Positions 40,126-52,503 of a stretch of 64,000 nucleotides of DNA are shown here, piece after piece (the stretch's first letter is position 1; each line of letters begins with the position of its first letter). Below the pieces are notes generated by a model. The model saw only the letters and a list, made by a program, of their open reading frames with translations, was not told where the DNA came from and made no database searches. Position numbers and translations under genes: made by a program. Source of the stretch: Rugosimonospora sp040255525 (lineage in GTDB: Bacteria > Actinomycetota > Actinomycetes > Mycobacteriales > Micromonosporaceae); assembly GCA_040255525.1 (NCBI GenBank), contig JBDZVD010000020.1, positions 11,349 through 75,348 on the forward strand, in the 5' to 3' direction.

Positions 40126-42228
40126 TCAGCTGGCGCGCACGTGCCGGTCGACGAACTCGAGCACGGTCTCGTACCAGATCTGGGCGTTGCCCGGCGACAG
40201 GATCCAGTGGTTCTCGTCGGTGAACTGGAGGAACCGGTGGGGCAGCTGGTCGGGTTCGCCGTCGAACCGGCTGACCAGGTCCCACCACAGGCGTAGCGCC
40301 TCGCTCACCGGTACCCGGTAGTCGCGGTTGCCGTGAATGACGAGCATCGGCGTGCGGATCGAGTCGATGAAGTTGTTCGGCGAGTTCTCCGCGTACCAGT
40401 CCGGGTGGTCCGCCGGAGTACCGAACAGGCCGCTCTTCCAGTCCGACGCGTCGGTCGTAGTGTGCTGCTGGTCCAGCGCCCACAGGCCGGCGTGCGTGAC
40501 GATGGCACCGAACCGGTCGGTGTGCCCGGCCACCCAGTTCGTCATGTAGCCGCCGAAGGAGCCGCCCAGGCACGCGGTGCGCGCGGCGTCCAGCTCCGGT
40601 CGCCTGAGCACGTCGTCGAACAGCGCCTCGACATCGACCCACACCTCGCCCGCCCGGTGCGGCCAGGCGCGGGCCAGCCACTTCGGCCCGTACCCCGTGG
40701 ACAGCGCCGGGTCCGGCATCAGCACCGCGTACCCGCGGGCGACCGGCAGCCACGGGCACCAGCGCCAGCTCCACGAGTTCGTCGAAGCGAACGGTCCACC
40801 GTGGATCCACACCTGCACCGGTGCGGGATTGTCCGCCGAGGCACCGTGCGGTACGCACAGCCAGCCGCGCACCGTCTCGCCGTCCGGCGCCACCGCGGTG
40901 ACGTCGGTCAGCGTGCCGGGCACCTCCGGCGCGGGGTCCGGGGCCGGCAGTTCGACCAGCGTCCCGTCGCGGTGCAGCCGTACCGGGTGCGGCGGCCGGT
41001 CGATGGTGGAGCGCAACGCGTACACGTTCTCGCCGGTGCGGTCCACGCAGACGCTGAGGTACGCCGCGTCGTCCGCGAGCGTGCGCACCGTCCAGCCGTC
41101 CACCGTCACGGCGAGCACCGCGCCCCGCCCGTGCAGGTCGCCGGAGACCACCAGGGTGCTGCCATCCCCCGACCAGACCAGTTCAGACGGGTACACGTCG
41201 CCGACCGGTACCTCGACCGGGGCGCCGGCCGAGTCGACCCGGTGGACGACCAGCGCGTACGTCAATGGGGTGTCGAACTCGCCCTCGCTCTCCCGGATCG
41301 AGGCGACCAGGCGGCCGTCCGGGGAGATGACCGGCGCCGAGTACACGTACCCCTCGCCGCCGGCGAGCGTCCGTACCTCACCGGAGCCGACGTCGACCAG
41401 CACCACCTGCCGCTCCCGCCGCGCGCCGCGGAGGCGTACCCGCCATGTGGTGGCGGCCAGCCGCCCGTCCGCGCTGATCGACACGGTGGCCTCGACCAGT
41501 TCCTTGCGCGCGCCGCCGGCGAGCGGGCGCAGCCCGCCGCCGTCGCCGCGCCCGCCACCCCGGGAATCGCGACCCTCAGAAACGCCGCCCCGGGAATCGC
41601 CGCCCTGGAGATCGCCGCCCTCGGAATTGCCGCCCCGGGAATCGCCGCCCGCCGAGGCGCCTGCGCTGGCCGCGTTCGTGTCGAGCGCCCACAGGCAGGG
41701 CCAGGCGTCGCCCAACTCGTGGTCCCAGAACCGGATCGGGTAGCCGTCGTGCAGTATGTGGTTCAGCCTGCGGTCGGCGCGGTCCCGGCGCGCCTCCCGG
41801 TCGGCGTCCGCGTCGGCGACGCCGGCCAGGCGGCTGCCGCGCAGCAGTACGGTGCCCGACTCGGAGGCCACCAGCGGCGACGACACTCCGCCCGGCGCCC
41901 GCGCCACGACCCTCGCCTCGCCGAAAGTGGGCAGCTCCCAGAGAGCCGGCTCGTCCTCCTCGCCGCCGGCATCCGGACGCTTGGACACGAACAGCAGCGA
42001 CCCGTCCGGGCGGAAGGCCGGCTGGTTCTCGCCCTGCTCGGACCAGGTGAGCCGGGCCGCCTCCCGGTCGCCCGCGGGGTCGATCTGCCACAGCGCCGGC
42101 ACGTATCGCGCACCTTTCGCATCAGGCTCCTGACGCACAGCGACCAGACGGGAACCGTCGGGGCTGAGTGCGAGAGAGACGAGGCGGCCGAGGGCGGTGA
42201 ACTGGGCGGGATCGAATGCGTCTGTCAC
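40126..42228 (-). CDS. S9-family prolyl oligopeptidase
   Basis: 700 aa from GTG 42228 (VTDAFDPAQFTALGRLVSLALSPDG). A beta-propeller (residues about 10-420) is followed by the hydrolase domain with PVQVWIHGGPFAST, catalytic Ser557 in GGSFGGYM, Asp636 in HGNRDYRVP and His674 in ENHWIL. The propeller contains a Gly-rich insertion, residues about 188-232 (GGDSR, GGNSE, GGDLQ, GGVSE units; 15-bp repeats at about 41535-41665). The frame is open upstream to 42402, so a longer N-terminus is possible; no clear ribosome site is seen at 42228. Probably cytoplasmic peptide turnover. Confidence 0.88.
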   Translation of the reverse strand: MTDAFDPAQFTALGRLVSLALSPDGSRLVAVRQEPDAKGARYVPALWQIDPAGDREAARLTWSEQGENQPAFRPDGSLLFVSKRPDAGGEEDEPALWELPTFGEARVVARAPGGVSSPLVASESGTVLLRGSRLAGVADADADREARRDRADRRLNHILHDGYPIRFWDHELGDAWPCLWALDTNAASAGASAGGDSRGGNSEGGDLQGGDSRGGVSEGRDSRGGGRGDGGGLRPLAGGARKELVEATVSISADGRLAATTWRVRLRGARRERQVVLVDVGSGEVRTLAGGEGYVYSAPVISPDGRLVASIRESEGEFDTPLTYALVVHRVDSAGAPVEVPVGDVYPSELVWSGDGSTLVVSGDLHGRGAVLAVTVDGWTVRTLADDAAYLSVCVDRTGENVYALRSTIDRPPHPVRLHRDGTLVELPAPDPAPEVPGTLTDVTAVAPDGETVRGWLCVPHGASADNPAPVQVWIHGGPFASTNSWSWRWCPWLPVARGYAVLMPDPALSTGYGPKWLARAWPHRAGEVWVDVEALFDDVLRRPELDAARTACLGGSFGGYMTNWVAGHTDRFGAIVTHAGLWALDQQHTTTDASDWKSGLFGTPADHPDWYAENSPNNFIDSIRTPMLVIHGNRDYRVPVSEALRLWWDLVSRFDGEPDQLPHRFLQFTDENHWILSPGNAQIWYETVLEFVDRHVRAS

Positions 42229-42492
42229 GTGAATGAACTTACCGGCGCCGCGCAGCGGTCGGCCCTGACCGGATTCGTCCCCTTCGGCCCTCCCGGCACA
42301 GCCGTCGGTGCCTGAGCTGCCGTCACCGCTGGTCGCGTTGTCCCGGATGTTCGCCATGTTGGCGTAGATCGCGCCCGACCACGCGGCGGTCCCCGATCGC
42401 ACTGGCGCAACTCGTCCGGGTGCCGGTGCCCGGCCGGCGCAGCACCCCCCCCCGGACTGGCGCGACTCTTCCCCGTCGCCGGCGCCGCCGAC

Positions 42493-43827
42493 CTATCGTC
42501 CGCGCTGGCCAACCACGATCCAGGCGTGCAGTTCGTCGTCGTTGGTCACCGCGGCCTCGAGTCCCGCCGCCGTGAGCGCACCGACCGCGGCGTCTGCCTG
42601 GTCCTCACCGATCTCCATCAGCACGTACCCGCCCGGGGCGAGCCAGTCACCCGCCGCCGCGGCAACCCGACGCAACACGTCCAGGCCGTCGCGCCCGCCG
42701 TCCAGAGTCACCCGCGGCTCGTGGACCCGCGCTTCACGCGGCATCAGACCCATCGCCTCCGTCGGCACGTACGGAACGTTGGCCACCAGGACGTCGACCC
42801 GGCCGCGCAGTTCATCCGGCAGCGGAGCGTACAGGTCGCCCTCGTACACCCGACCGCCCATCGGTGCGAGGTTGCGCCGCGCGCACCGTACCGCGGCCGG
42901 CTCGATGTCCACCGCGTACAGCGACACGTTCCCCACCCGTGCAGCGACCGCCATGCCCACGGCACCCGAACCGCATGCCAGATCCACCAGCGCAGGCGCC
43001 GCATCCGCCGCCGCCACCGCATCCCCCGGCGCCACTACATCGCCCGGCGCCACCGTGTCCGCCGCCACCGCCGTGCCTGCCGCCACCGTGTCCCCCGGCA
43101 TCGCGTCCGCCGCTGCCATGCTCCCCGGCGCCACTACGCCTGAAGTAATGGTGCCTGCCGTCACCGCGCCTGCCGTCACCGCGCCAGCCGCCACCGTGCC
43201 TGCCGCCACCGTGCCTGCCGCCGCCGTGCCAGCCGACGCATCGGGCGTCGGCGAGGCCGTTTCCCCAGAAGCCGCTCTCGCCGAAGCCGCCCTCCCCGAG
43301 GTCACCGCCGCCGCCGCGCGACGCACGAGCAGCGCGGTCCGCTGACGCGGCACGAACACACCGGGATCGACCGCGACCCGCAGCCCACAGAACTCGACCC
43401 AGCCGACGATGTGCTCCAGCGGCAGCCCGGCGACCCGGCGCGCGACCATGTCCCGCAGCGCGGCGGGCGTAGCCGCCGCCTCGAACAGCAAGCGCGCCTC
43501 ATCTTCCGCGAACACGCACCCAGCGGCGCGCAGAGTGCTGACCACGGACTCCCAACCGGGCTCCACCGCGGCGCCAAGAACCGCAGCCGACCCAGAACCC
43601 GCAACCGGGCCGGAACCCGCAGCGGCACCGGAATCCCCAGCTGCAGAACCCCCAGCTGCAGGATCTTCAGTTGGGGCGGAATCCCCAGCTGCGGGGCCCC
43701 CGGTTGCGGCGGAACCCCCGGCCGGACCAGAAGTCGAGGCCGGGTCGGAAACTCCGGCGACGCCGGAGCCCGAAGCCAAGCCGGATGCCGCGATGGGCCA
43801 GGATCGATTGGTGCCGGAACTCGACAT
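42493..43827 (-). CDS. HemK-like putative protein N5-glutamine methyltransferase with large repeat insertion
   Basis: 444 aa, about 170 more than the family. Conserved parts: WESVVSTLRAAGCVFAEDEARLL, GLPLEHIVGWVEFCGLRVAVDPG, VFVPRQRTALLV (helix before the SAM site), VDLACGSGAVGMAVAA (residues 281-296, SAM motif I), YAVDIEPAAVRCARRN and NVPYVPTEAM (350-359) in place of HemK NPPY. Two low-complexity regions are added: residues about 15-90 (SGPVAGSG-type) and about 175-277, inserted between the PRQRT helix and motif I (AAGTV, TAGAV, APGDA units). ATG 43827 has AAGGG upstream. Confidence 0.85.
   Translation of the reverse strand: MSSSGTNRSWPIAASGLASGSGVAGVSDPASTSGPAGGSAATGGPAAGDSAPTEDPAAGGSAAGDSGAAAGSGPVAGSGSAAVLGAAVEPGWESVVSTLRAAGCVFAEDEARLLFEAAATPAALRDMVARRVAGLPLEHIVGWVEFCGLRVAVDPGVFVPRQRTALLVRRAAAAVTSGRAASARAASGETASPTPDASAGTAAAGTVAAGTVAAGAVTAGAVTAGTITSGVVAPGSMAAADAMPGDTVAAGTAVAADTVAPGDVVAPGDAVAAADAAPALVDLACGSGAVGMAVAARVGNVSLYAVDIEPAAVRCARRNLAPMGGRVYEGDLYAPLPDELRGRVDVLVANVPYVPTEAMGLMPREARVHEPRVTLDGGRDGLDVLRRVAAAAGDWLAPGGYVLMEIGEDQADAAVGALTAAGLEAAVTNDDELHAWIVVGQRGR
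42997..43305. repeat. 15-bp repeat block splitting the methyltransferase domain
   Basis: Numerous degenerate copies of a 15-bp unit related to GCCACCGTGCCTGCC, always in frame, encoding pentapeptides such as AAGTV, TAGAV and VAPGD on the minus strand. Confidence 0.9.
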
Positions 43828-44528
43828 GGACAACCCTTCACAACGCGATGAGCGCCCCGTCGTTGCCGGATCCGACCCGATCAGGAGAGCCGCAGACCCT
43901 CACGGTGGGAACGCCCGCCTTCGATGGCGGTGACGCCAGTGACGTAAATCGGTCCCACCTCCTCCTACGCAGCCACAACCAGAGACCGCAACGGTACCGC
44001 ACCCTCCCGTGACACACCCCAGCGGTTCGCGTGGCCCGGATCGCCGAGTCTCAGGACGGTACCTCCGCCGAGTGGCTCCCCTGCCAATGGCGATGACCAA
44101 CTGCCGATGACCAACTGCCGATGACCGACTCCCTGACCGGCTCCCTGACCGGCTCCGGCCGGCCGACTCCGGTGACCGGCTCCCTGACCGGCTTCGGCCG
44201 GCTCCGGCGACCGGCGAACGCCAAGGATCATCCACCGCGGCTCAGCAGCGGCGGTCGTGCCGTTTCCCGGCCCACCCGGTACCAGGGCGTCCCCCTTCCG
44301 TACCAGGACCACACCGCGACTTCCGTCCGTCGAGGCGGCCGCCCGGTCGGCGGACTCGCGTCGGCCCCATCCGGCGGGTTGCCGCTCGGGAGCCCCGGCG
44401 GTTCGAAGCGCCCGACTCAGCCCGTGGCGTCGGGATTCGACGAAGGCTTCGCGGATCCACTACGATTCCCGTGGATGTGTCCCGATCCCTCATGGGCGCA
44501 TCCCGGACAACCAGGAGGCCCCGGTACT
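43828..44528. other. 700-bp intergenic region with short repeats
   Basis: No gene that I can support. At 44080-44215 it contains three copies of a 14-bp unit GATGACCAACTGCC followed by a 12-bp unit TCCCTGACCGGC. The frame of the methyltransferase downstream is open back to 44121, but codon content there is unlike a protein. Confidence 0.6.
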
Positions 44529-45356
44529 GTGGTCAGCGACATCCCCGCGCCACCCGGTGTGGACATCACCCGGCCGAGCGTCGCTCGCGTCTACGACTAC
44601 ATGCTGGGCGGCAAGGACAATTTTGCCGTCGACCGGCAGGCGGCCGAAGCCGCTCTGCGGATAACTCCCGACGGGCCCGAGGCCGCTCGCGCCAATCGGG
44701 CCTTCCTCAGCCGGATCGTCCACTACCTGGCGGCGGAGGCCGGGATCCGCCAGTTCCTGGACATCGGGTCGGGTCTGCCGACCCAGGGCAATGTGCATCA
44801 GATCGCCCACCGGATCGACCCGGACGCCCACACCGTCTACGTCGACAGCGACCCGATGGTTCTGGCGCACGGCCGGGCACTGCTCGCCGATAACCGCACC
44901 ACCGCGGTCGTGAACAGCGACGCGCGGCGGCCTCAGACCATTCTCGACCACCCCGACGTGCACAAACTCATCGACTTCGATCGGCCGGTCGGGCTCCTGC
45001 TGCTCGGCATCCTGCATCACATGGCCGACGAGGAAGATCCCGCCGGCATCGCCGCGACCTTGTACGCCGGTCTTGCGCCCGGTAGCTACGTCGCGATCTC
45101 ACACTTCCACGACCCGGGTGCCGCGCATCCCGAGGAGTCGCGGAACGCCCGCGAGGTCGAACGCATTTTCAACCAGACCATGGGTACCGGACGGTGGCGC
45201 ACCCACGACGAGATCCTGGCCTACTTCGGCGGCCTGGAACTGCTCGAACCCGGCATCGTCCCGCTGGCCGAGTGGCGCCCTGAACCGGGTACGACACCCG
45301 GTCCGAAGAACAACATCTACCACACGCTGGTCGGTGGCCTGGCCCGAAAGCCGTAG
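44529..45356 (+). CDS. DUF574-type SAM-dependent methyltransferase
   Basis: 275 aa of the actinobacterial family (Methyltransf_19): PSVARVYDYMLGGKDNFAVDR opening, QFLDIGSGLPTQGNVHQIAH as SAM motif I, VYVDSDPMVLAHGRALL, LLLLGILHHMADEEDP, and the C-terminal FGGLELLEPGIVPLAEW and GGLARKP. These expanded families often sit near two-component or HTH genes, but their substrates are unknown. GTG 44529 is preceded by AGGAGG at 10 bp. Confidence 0.92.
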   Translation: MVSDIPAPPGVDITRPSVARVYDYMLGGKDNFAVDRQAAEAALRITPDGPEAARANRAFLSRIVHYLAAEAGIRQFLDIGSGLPTQGNVHQIAHRIDPDAHTVYVDSDPMVLAHGRALLADNRTTAVVNSDARRPQTILDHPDVHKLIDFDRPVGLLLLGILHHMADEEDPAGIAATLYAGLAPGSYVAISHFHDPGAAHPEESRNAREVERIFNQTMGTGRWRTHDEILAYFGGLELLEPGIVPLAEWRPEPGTTPGPKNNIYHTLVGGLARKP

Positions 45357-45436
45357 CCGGCGCGCGTCAACGACGCAGCGGGCCGCGTACCTCCGCCAGC
45401 GAGGTCCGCCGTCGTCAGATCTACCGTCGTCAGATC

Positions 45437-45604
45437 TACCGCCGCCTCGTGCCGGAGCAGCCGGCTGAGCACCTGAGCGGAAACCTCCCGCGATACGTCC
45501 AGCGTGGGCCCCGGGCCCAACGCGATGTCCTCACCGTGCAGCAGCGTGTCCGCGCATCCCATCGCCGCGAAACCTCCTGGGTCCGCCGTGCACAGCGAGG
45601 GCAT
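45437..45604 (-). pseudogene. relic of a mycothiol-dependent DinB-type (MDMPI) protein
   Basis: ADPGGFAAMGCADTLLHGED then IALGPGPTLDVSREVSAQVLSRLLRHEAA corresponds to the second half of a maleylpyruvate isomerase-type protein (the AM-x-x-x-E/D-x-L-LH-x-x-D helix). No N-terminal half is present, and after HEAA a 15-bp repeat (DLTTV/DLTTA) and unrelated residues follow into the methyltransferase 3' end. Confidence 0.6.
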
Positions 45605-45635
45605 GCTCGGACATCCGGGCCCGCGAACCTCAAAC

Positions 45636-46985
45636 TCACGCCGCGCGCCGGAGTCCCATCCGATGGTCGTGAACCTCGTACGGAGTGCCGTCAGGTCTTG
45701 TCGCGATCACCTCTCCCGTCTGCTGGTTGAGCCGGATGCTCCATCCGTGTTCGTGGACGAGCGCATGATGGAACGGACACAGTGGCGCCAGGTTGCCGAG
45801 ATTTGTGGAACCCCCGCGGGACCACGGCACGAGGTGATGGGCATGAGTCCACGAAAACGGTGCCTCACAGCCCGGAAACCGGCATCCACGATCGCGGGCG
45901 CCGAGTGCGCGACGGATCCAGTGTGGTACGAGTCGGTACCTGCGCCCGACATCCAGCGGCTGCCCGGTCGCCGGGTCCAGCACGATCCGCCAGACATCGG
46001 CGTCGCAGGCGATCCGCTGAGCGGTCGTCGCCGGCGCATCCCCAACCCAGCTGAGCCACGGTGCGCCGGTCGCCCGGGCGTCGATCGACTGTGCATCGAT
46101 CGACCCACCAGCATCCGCGACCGCGCCTGTCGCCATGCCCGCCGCTCGCGCGGCACCCCTCGGGGCGTCTTCGACCCCGGCACCGGCTTCCTCATTGCCG
46201 CGGCCGACGAGTTGCGCCGGAGTTACCAGGATTCCCACCTGAGGGCGCACTCCTCCCGACGACGGTAACCGGCCACCCACCAGCGCGTCCCGGGCTAGCT
46301 GAGCCAGCGCGTCAGCCCGACGCTGTCCCGGCAGCCGTGGATCGCCAACGACCGGAGCGGGCGTCAACGCGTCCAACGCGGTCATCAGCGCCGCTCCACC
46401 CTCGGGATCAAGCTGACCGCGGACCAACACCATCCCATCCACGGGCGTCACCGTCAGGTAACGGCGGTCGAAATCCTTCGCCGCCTCACCGGCGTCACCG
46501 TCCGGATCCACATGAGCGCGCACCCGGTCACACACTCGGGCGAACCCCGCCGCGTCCAACTGAACCGCGGCATCAACCAGGACCGGTTCAACCCGCGTCA
46601 CCGGATCGACACCCACCCGCTGGACCAACCGCGCGACGTGCCGAACGTGGTCGGTGGACAGGCGACCTTCCCGATTGGCCTCCGCCAGACCCGGTAGCTG
46701 GCGAAGCACTCGAGCAGCACGCACGTGGTCCCCGGCCACGGACTCGGACAGGCCGGCGAAGTGCCGCAGCCAGCTCCGAGTGGACCGGCACCCGTCGTCG
46801 GTCGACAGCCCACGGGCGTCGAACACGGCAACCGCCCGGATCAACTGTCCCTGTAAGAACGTGATCGCGTCAGCCAACTCAAGCACCCGGGCGCGCAGAC
46901 CGTCAGCCCGCAACGTCTCCGGGTCTTCCTCAGCGAGGGCACGCAGGTCGACGACCCGCAAACCAGGCGACCGGTTCGAACGCAT
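45636..46985 (-). CDS. DUF222 / HNH endonuclease domain protein
   Basis: 449 aa. DUF222 part (about residues 25-240): GRLSTDHVRHVARLVQRVG, FDRRYLTVTPVDGMVLVRGQLDPEGGAAL, RRADALAQLARDAL. HNH nuclease at about 385-430: RDRGCRFPGCEAPFSWTHAHHLVPWSRGGSTNLGNLAPLCPFHHALVHEHGW, with the zinc cysteines and HH. Multi-copy in actinobacterial genomes; biological role unclear, sometimes associated with mobile introns. ATG 46985 (MRSNRSPG) follows GTTAGGG. Confidence 0.92.
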   Translation of the reverse strand: MRSNRSPGLRVVDLRALAEEDPETLRADGLRARVLELADAITFLQGQLIRAVAVFDARGLSTDDGCRSTRSWLRHFAGLSESVAGDHVRAARVLRQLPGLAEANREGRLSTDHVRHVARLVQRVGVDPVTRVEPVLVDAAVQLDAAGFARVCDRVRAHVDPDGDAGEAAKDFDRRYLTVTPVDGMVLVRGQLDPEGGAALMTALDALTPAPVVGDPRLPGQRRADALAQLARDALVGGRLPSSGGVRPQVGILVTPAQLVGRGNEEAGAGVEDAPRGAARAAGMATGAVADAGGSIDAQSIDARATGAPWLSWVGDAPATTAQRIACDADVWRIVLDPATGQPLDVGRRYRLVPHWIRRALGARDRGCRFPGCEAPFSWTHAHHLVPWSRGGSTNLGNLAPLCPFHHALVHEHGWSIRLNQQTGEVIATRPDGTPYEVHDHRMGLRRAA

Positions 46986-47249
46986 GTCCAACCCTAACCA
47001 GACCCACCGACATTAATGAGGAGCGCTCGGGCCGATATCCTGCTGGATTGGCTTGGATCTGCTTGCCCTACCGGGGCGGGTGGTACGGCTTGCCGTCGAG
47101 CACGCCCGTGGCCCATCTGGCGCTACGGGTACGGCTGCGTACTGCTGGTCACGATGCCGCGGGATCATCCGAGCAACTGGATGGCGGGTCCGGCCGTTTC
47201 CCGTCCTTCCATCCGCTGTCGCGGCAGTTGTGCGTAAGGCGCTTGCCCC
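46986..47249. other. intergenic region next to the IS481 relic
   Basis: No intact gene; sequence composition is less regular than coding DNA nearby. Probably remains of an insertion sequence. Confidence 0.4.
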
Positions 47250-47360
47250 TGCGCATCTACGACGGCGACCAACTCATCACCGAGGCGCCCCGCACCACCC
47301 AAGCCCATCGCCCGATACGAGGTCGGCAAACCCGAATCGCCCCGCCCCGCCGTCACCCGC
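47250..47360 (+). pseudogene. relic of an IS481-type transposase C-terminus
   Basis: LRIYDGDQLITEAPRTT (47252-47300) followed, in another frame, by PIARYEVGKPESPRPAVTR matches the C-terminal end of IS481-group transposases (LRVYDGDQLIxxxPRTTxKPI). Frameshifted and without the catalytic DDE part. It lies just before the 3' end of metH. Confidence 0.6.
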
Positions 47361-47495
47361 CAACGAGCCGATTTGACAGCCTGGCCGCCATTTATACACA
47401 GAAGTCCATCGCCCTGGTCGGCAGCTACGACAGCGACGCGGACGCCGCGTACACGTACCAAGACGCGTTCTACCTGGTCAACAGCCCTCTCCGTG

Positions 47496-51035
<3,540 letters not shown>

Positions 51036-51411
51036 CCCAGGGTAGTGGCTGCTCCTCGGCGCCGGCGGCACGCGCGGGGGGCGGGGTCGTCACTCCGGCG
51101 CCCGGCACGGGCGCCCCTCGCCGGGCAGGTCATCAGGCACCTCGCCGATCAGGTCGTCACGCACGTCGCCGGTCAGGTCGTGGGCATCCCGCGACGCTCC
51201 GGGCGCGCCACCCCGCCGGACCGTGCCGTCGCGAGCCCGGACTTGCCGGCCAGTGGGGCGGGACACGCGGTGCCACCGGCGGTCCGGCGCGGCCTTTACT
51301 GCCGACCATCCTGGTTGCCCGTAGGCTGGGAGGCGTGAGTTACCGCTGTGAGCGATCCAGATGGGCCAACGCCGCCGGTCATACCGGGGGTCGGCCCGGC
51401 GAGGAGCCGGA
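51036..51411. other. divergent metH / PAC2 intergenic region
   Basis: 375 bp without a gene. It has degenerate repeats of CAGGTCGTCACGCACGTCGCCG type at 51125-51185 and, read leftward, GTCCCGCCCCACTGG at about 51250-51264, reminiscent of a cobalamin box but incomplete. Confidence 0.4.
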
Positions 51412-52284
51412 ATGACCGAGTTCGACGGGCTGCCCGTCCTGCGAGACCCGGTGGCGATCGCCGCGTTCGAGGGCTGGAACGACGCAGCGGACTCCTCCAC
51501 CGCCGCAATCGAGCACCTGGAGCAGGTCTGGAAGGCGCGCCCGGTGACCGCGCTGGACCCTGAGGAGTTCTACGACTTCCAGGTCAACCGGCCGATCGTG
51601 TCGCTCACCGATGGGGAGACCCGCAGCATCGAGTGGCCGACCACCCGGTTCTCGGTGGCGAACCCGCCCGGGACCGAGCGGGACGTGCTTCTCATCCGCG
51701 GCATCGAGCCGAGCATGCGCTGGCGCACCTTCTGCAACGAGATCCTGGAGTTGTGCCACAGCCTGGAGGTCAACCGGGTGGTGCTGCTCGGTGCGCTGCT
51801 CGCCGATGTGCCGTACACCCGGCCGCTCCCGATCAGCGGCAGCGCCGCCAACCGGGAGGTGGCGGAGCGGTTCAGCCTGACACCGACCCGGTACGACGGC
51901 CCGACCGGCATCGTCGGCGTCCTGCACGAGGCGTGCGTACGCGCCGAACTGGACGCCCTGTCCTTCTGGGTACACGTGCCGCATTACGCGAACAATCCCC
52001 CGTGCCCCAAGGCGACGCTGGCCCTGCTGCACCGGGTCGAGGACGTGCTCGACCTTCCGGTACCGATGATGGACCTGGCCGAGGAGTCGGCGGAGTGGGA
52101 AGAGCGCCTGCGCGCCGCCGCCGAGCAGGACGCGGAGCTGGCGGAGTACGTCCGTGAGCTGGAGGAACGGGTCGGCGACGAAGGGCTTCAGCCGCTGTCC
52201 GGGGACGAGATCGCGCAGGAGTTCGAGAAGTACCTGCGCCGCCGCGGAGGCTCGTCGGGCCCGGCGGCCAGCGGAGGCTGGTAA
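51412..52284 (+). CDS. PAC2-family protein
   Basis: 290 aa: LRDPVAIAAFEGWNDAADSSTAAIEHLEQ opening, FYDFQVNRPIVSL, LLIRGIEPSMRWRTFCNEIL, LLGALLADVPYTRPLPISGSA, FWVHVPHYANNPPCPKATLALLHRVED. Actinobacterial PAC2 proteins are related to proteasome-assembly chaperones, but in bacteria the function is open; organisms with mycobacterial-type proteasomes carry them. CGAGGAGCCGGA precedes the ATG. Confidence 0.9.
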   Translation: MTEFDGLPVLRDPVAIAAFEGWNDAADSSTAAIEHLEQVWKARPVTALDPEEFYDFQVNRPIVSLTDGETRSIEWPTTRFSVANPPGTERDVLLIRGIEPSMRWRTFCNEILELCHSLEVNRVVLLGALLADVPYTRPLPISGSAANREVAERFSLTPTRYDGPTGIVGVLHEACVRAELDALSFWVHVPHYANNPPCPKATLALLHRVEDVLDLPVPMMDLAEESAEWEERLRAAAEQDAELAEYVRELEERVGDEGLQPLSGDEIAQEFEKYLRRRGGSSGPAASGGW

Positions 52285-52477
52285 CCGCGCCCGCCAGGGG
52301 CGGCGTGCACCGGACCGGCAACCGCCTCGGCCCAGACGCCTGAACCGCCGACGGAGGCTGGTCACGGCGCGCCCGGGCGGCGCCGCACAGCCGCGGGTGC
52401 GGCCCCGCAGCGTCGGTCATCGCGTGCGCCCGAGCAGTCTGAATTCGGCGTGTCGCGCCCCGCCACCCCTATCCCGT

Positions 52478-52497
52478 CCTAGGAGGCTAGGTACAAT
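52478..52497 (+). promoter_or_regulatory. leaderless promoter with CTAGG direct repeats in front of the GntR gene
   Basis: TACAAT at 52492-52497 is exactly 6 bp before ATG 52504, so transcription should begin at the start codon. CTAGG occurs twice (about 52479 and 52487) and may be a GntR autoregulatory site. Confidence 0.65.
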
Positions 52498-52503
52498 GCC
52501 TCG

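Noticed and set aside
43828..44528. N-terminal extension of the DUF574 methyltransferase back to 44121
   Set aside because: The family starts close to PSVARVYDYMLGG, and the upstream frame consists of repeats; GTG 44529 has an AGGAGG site.
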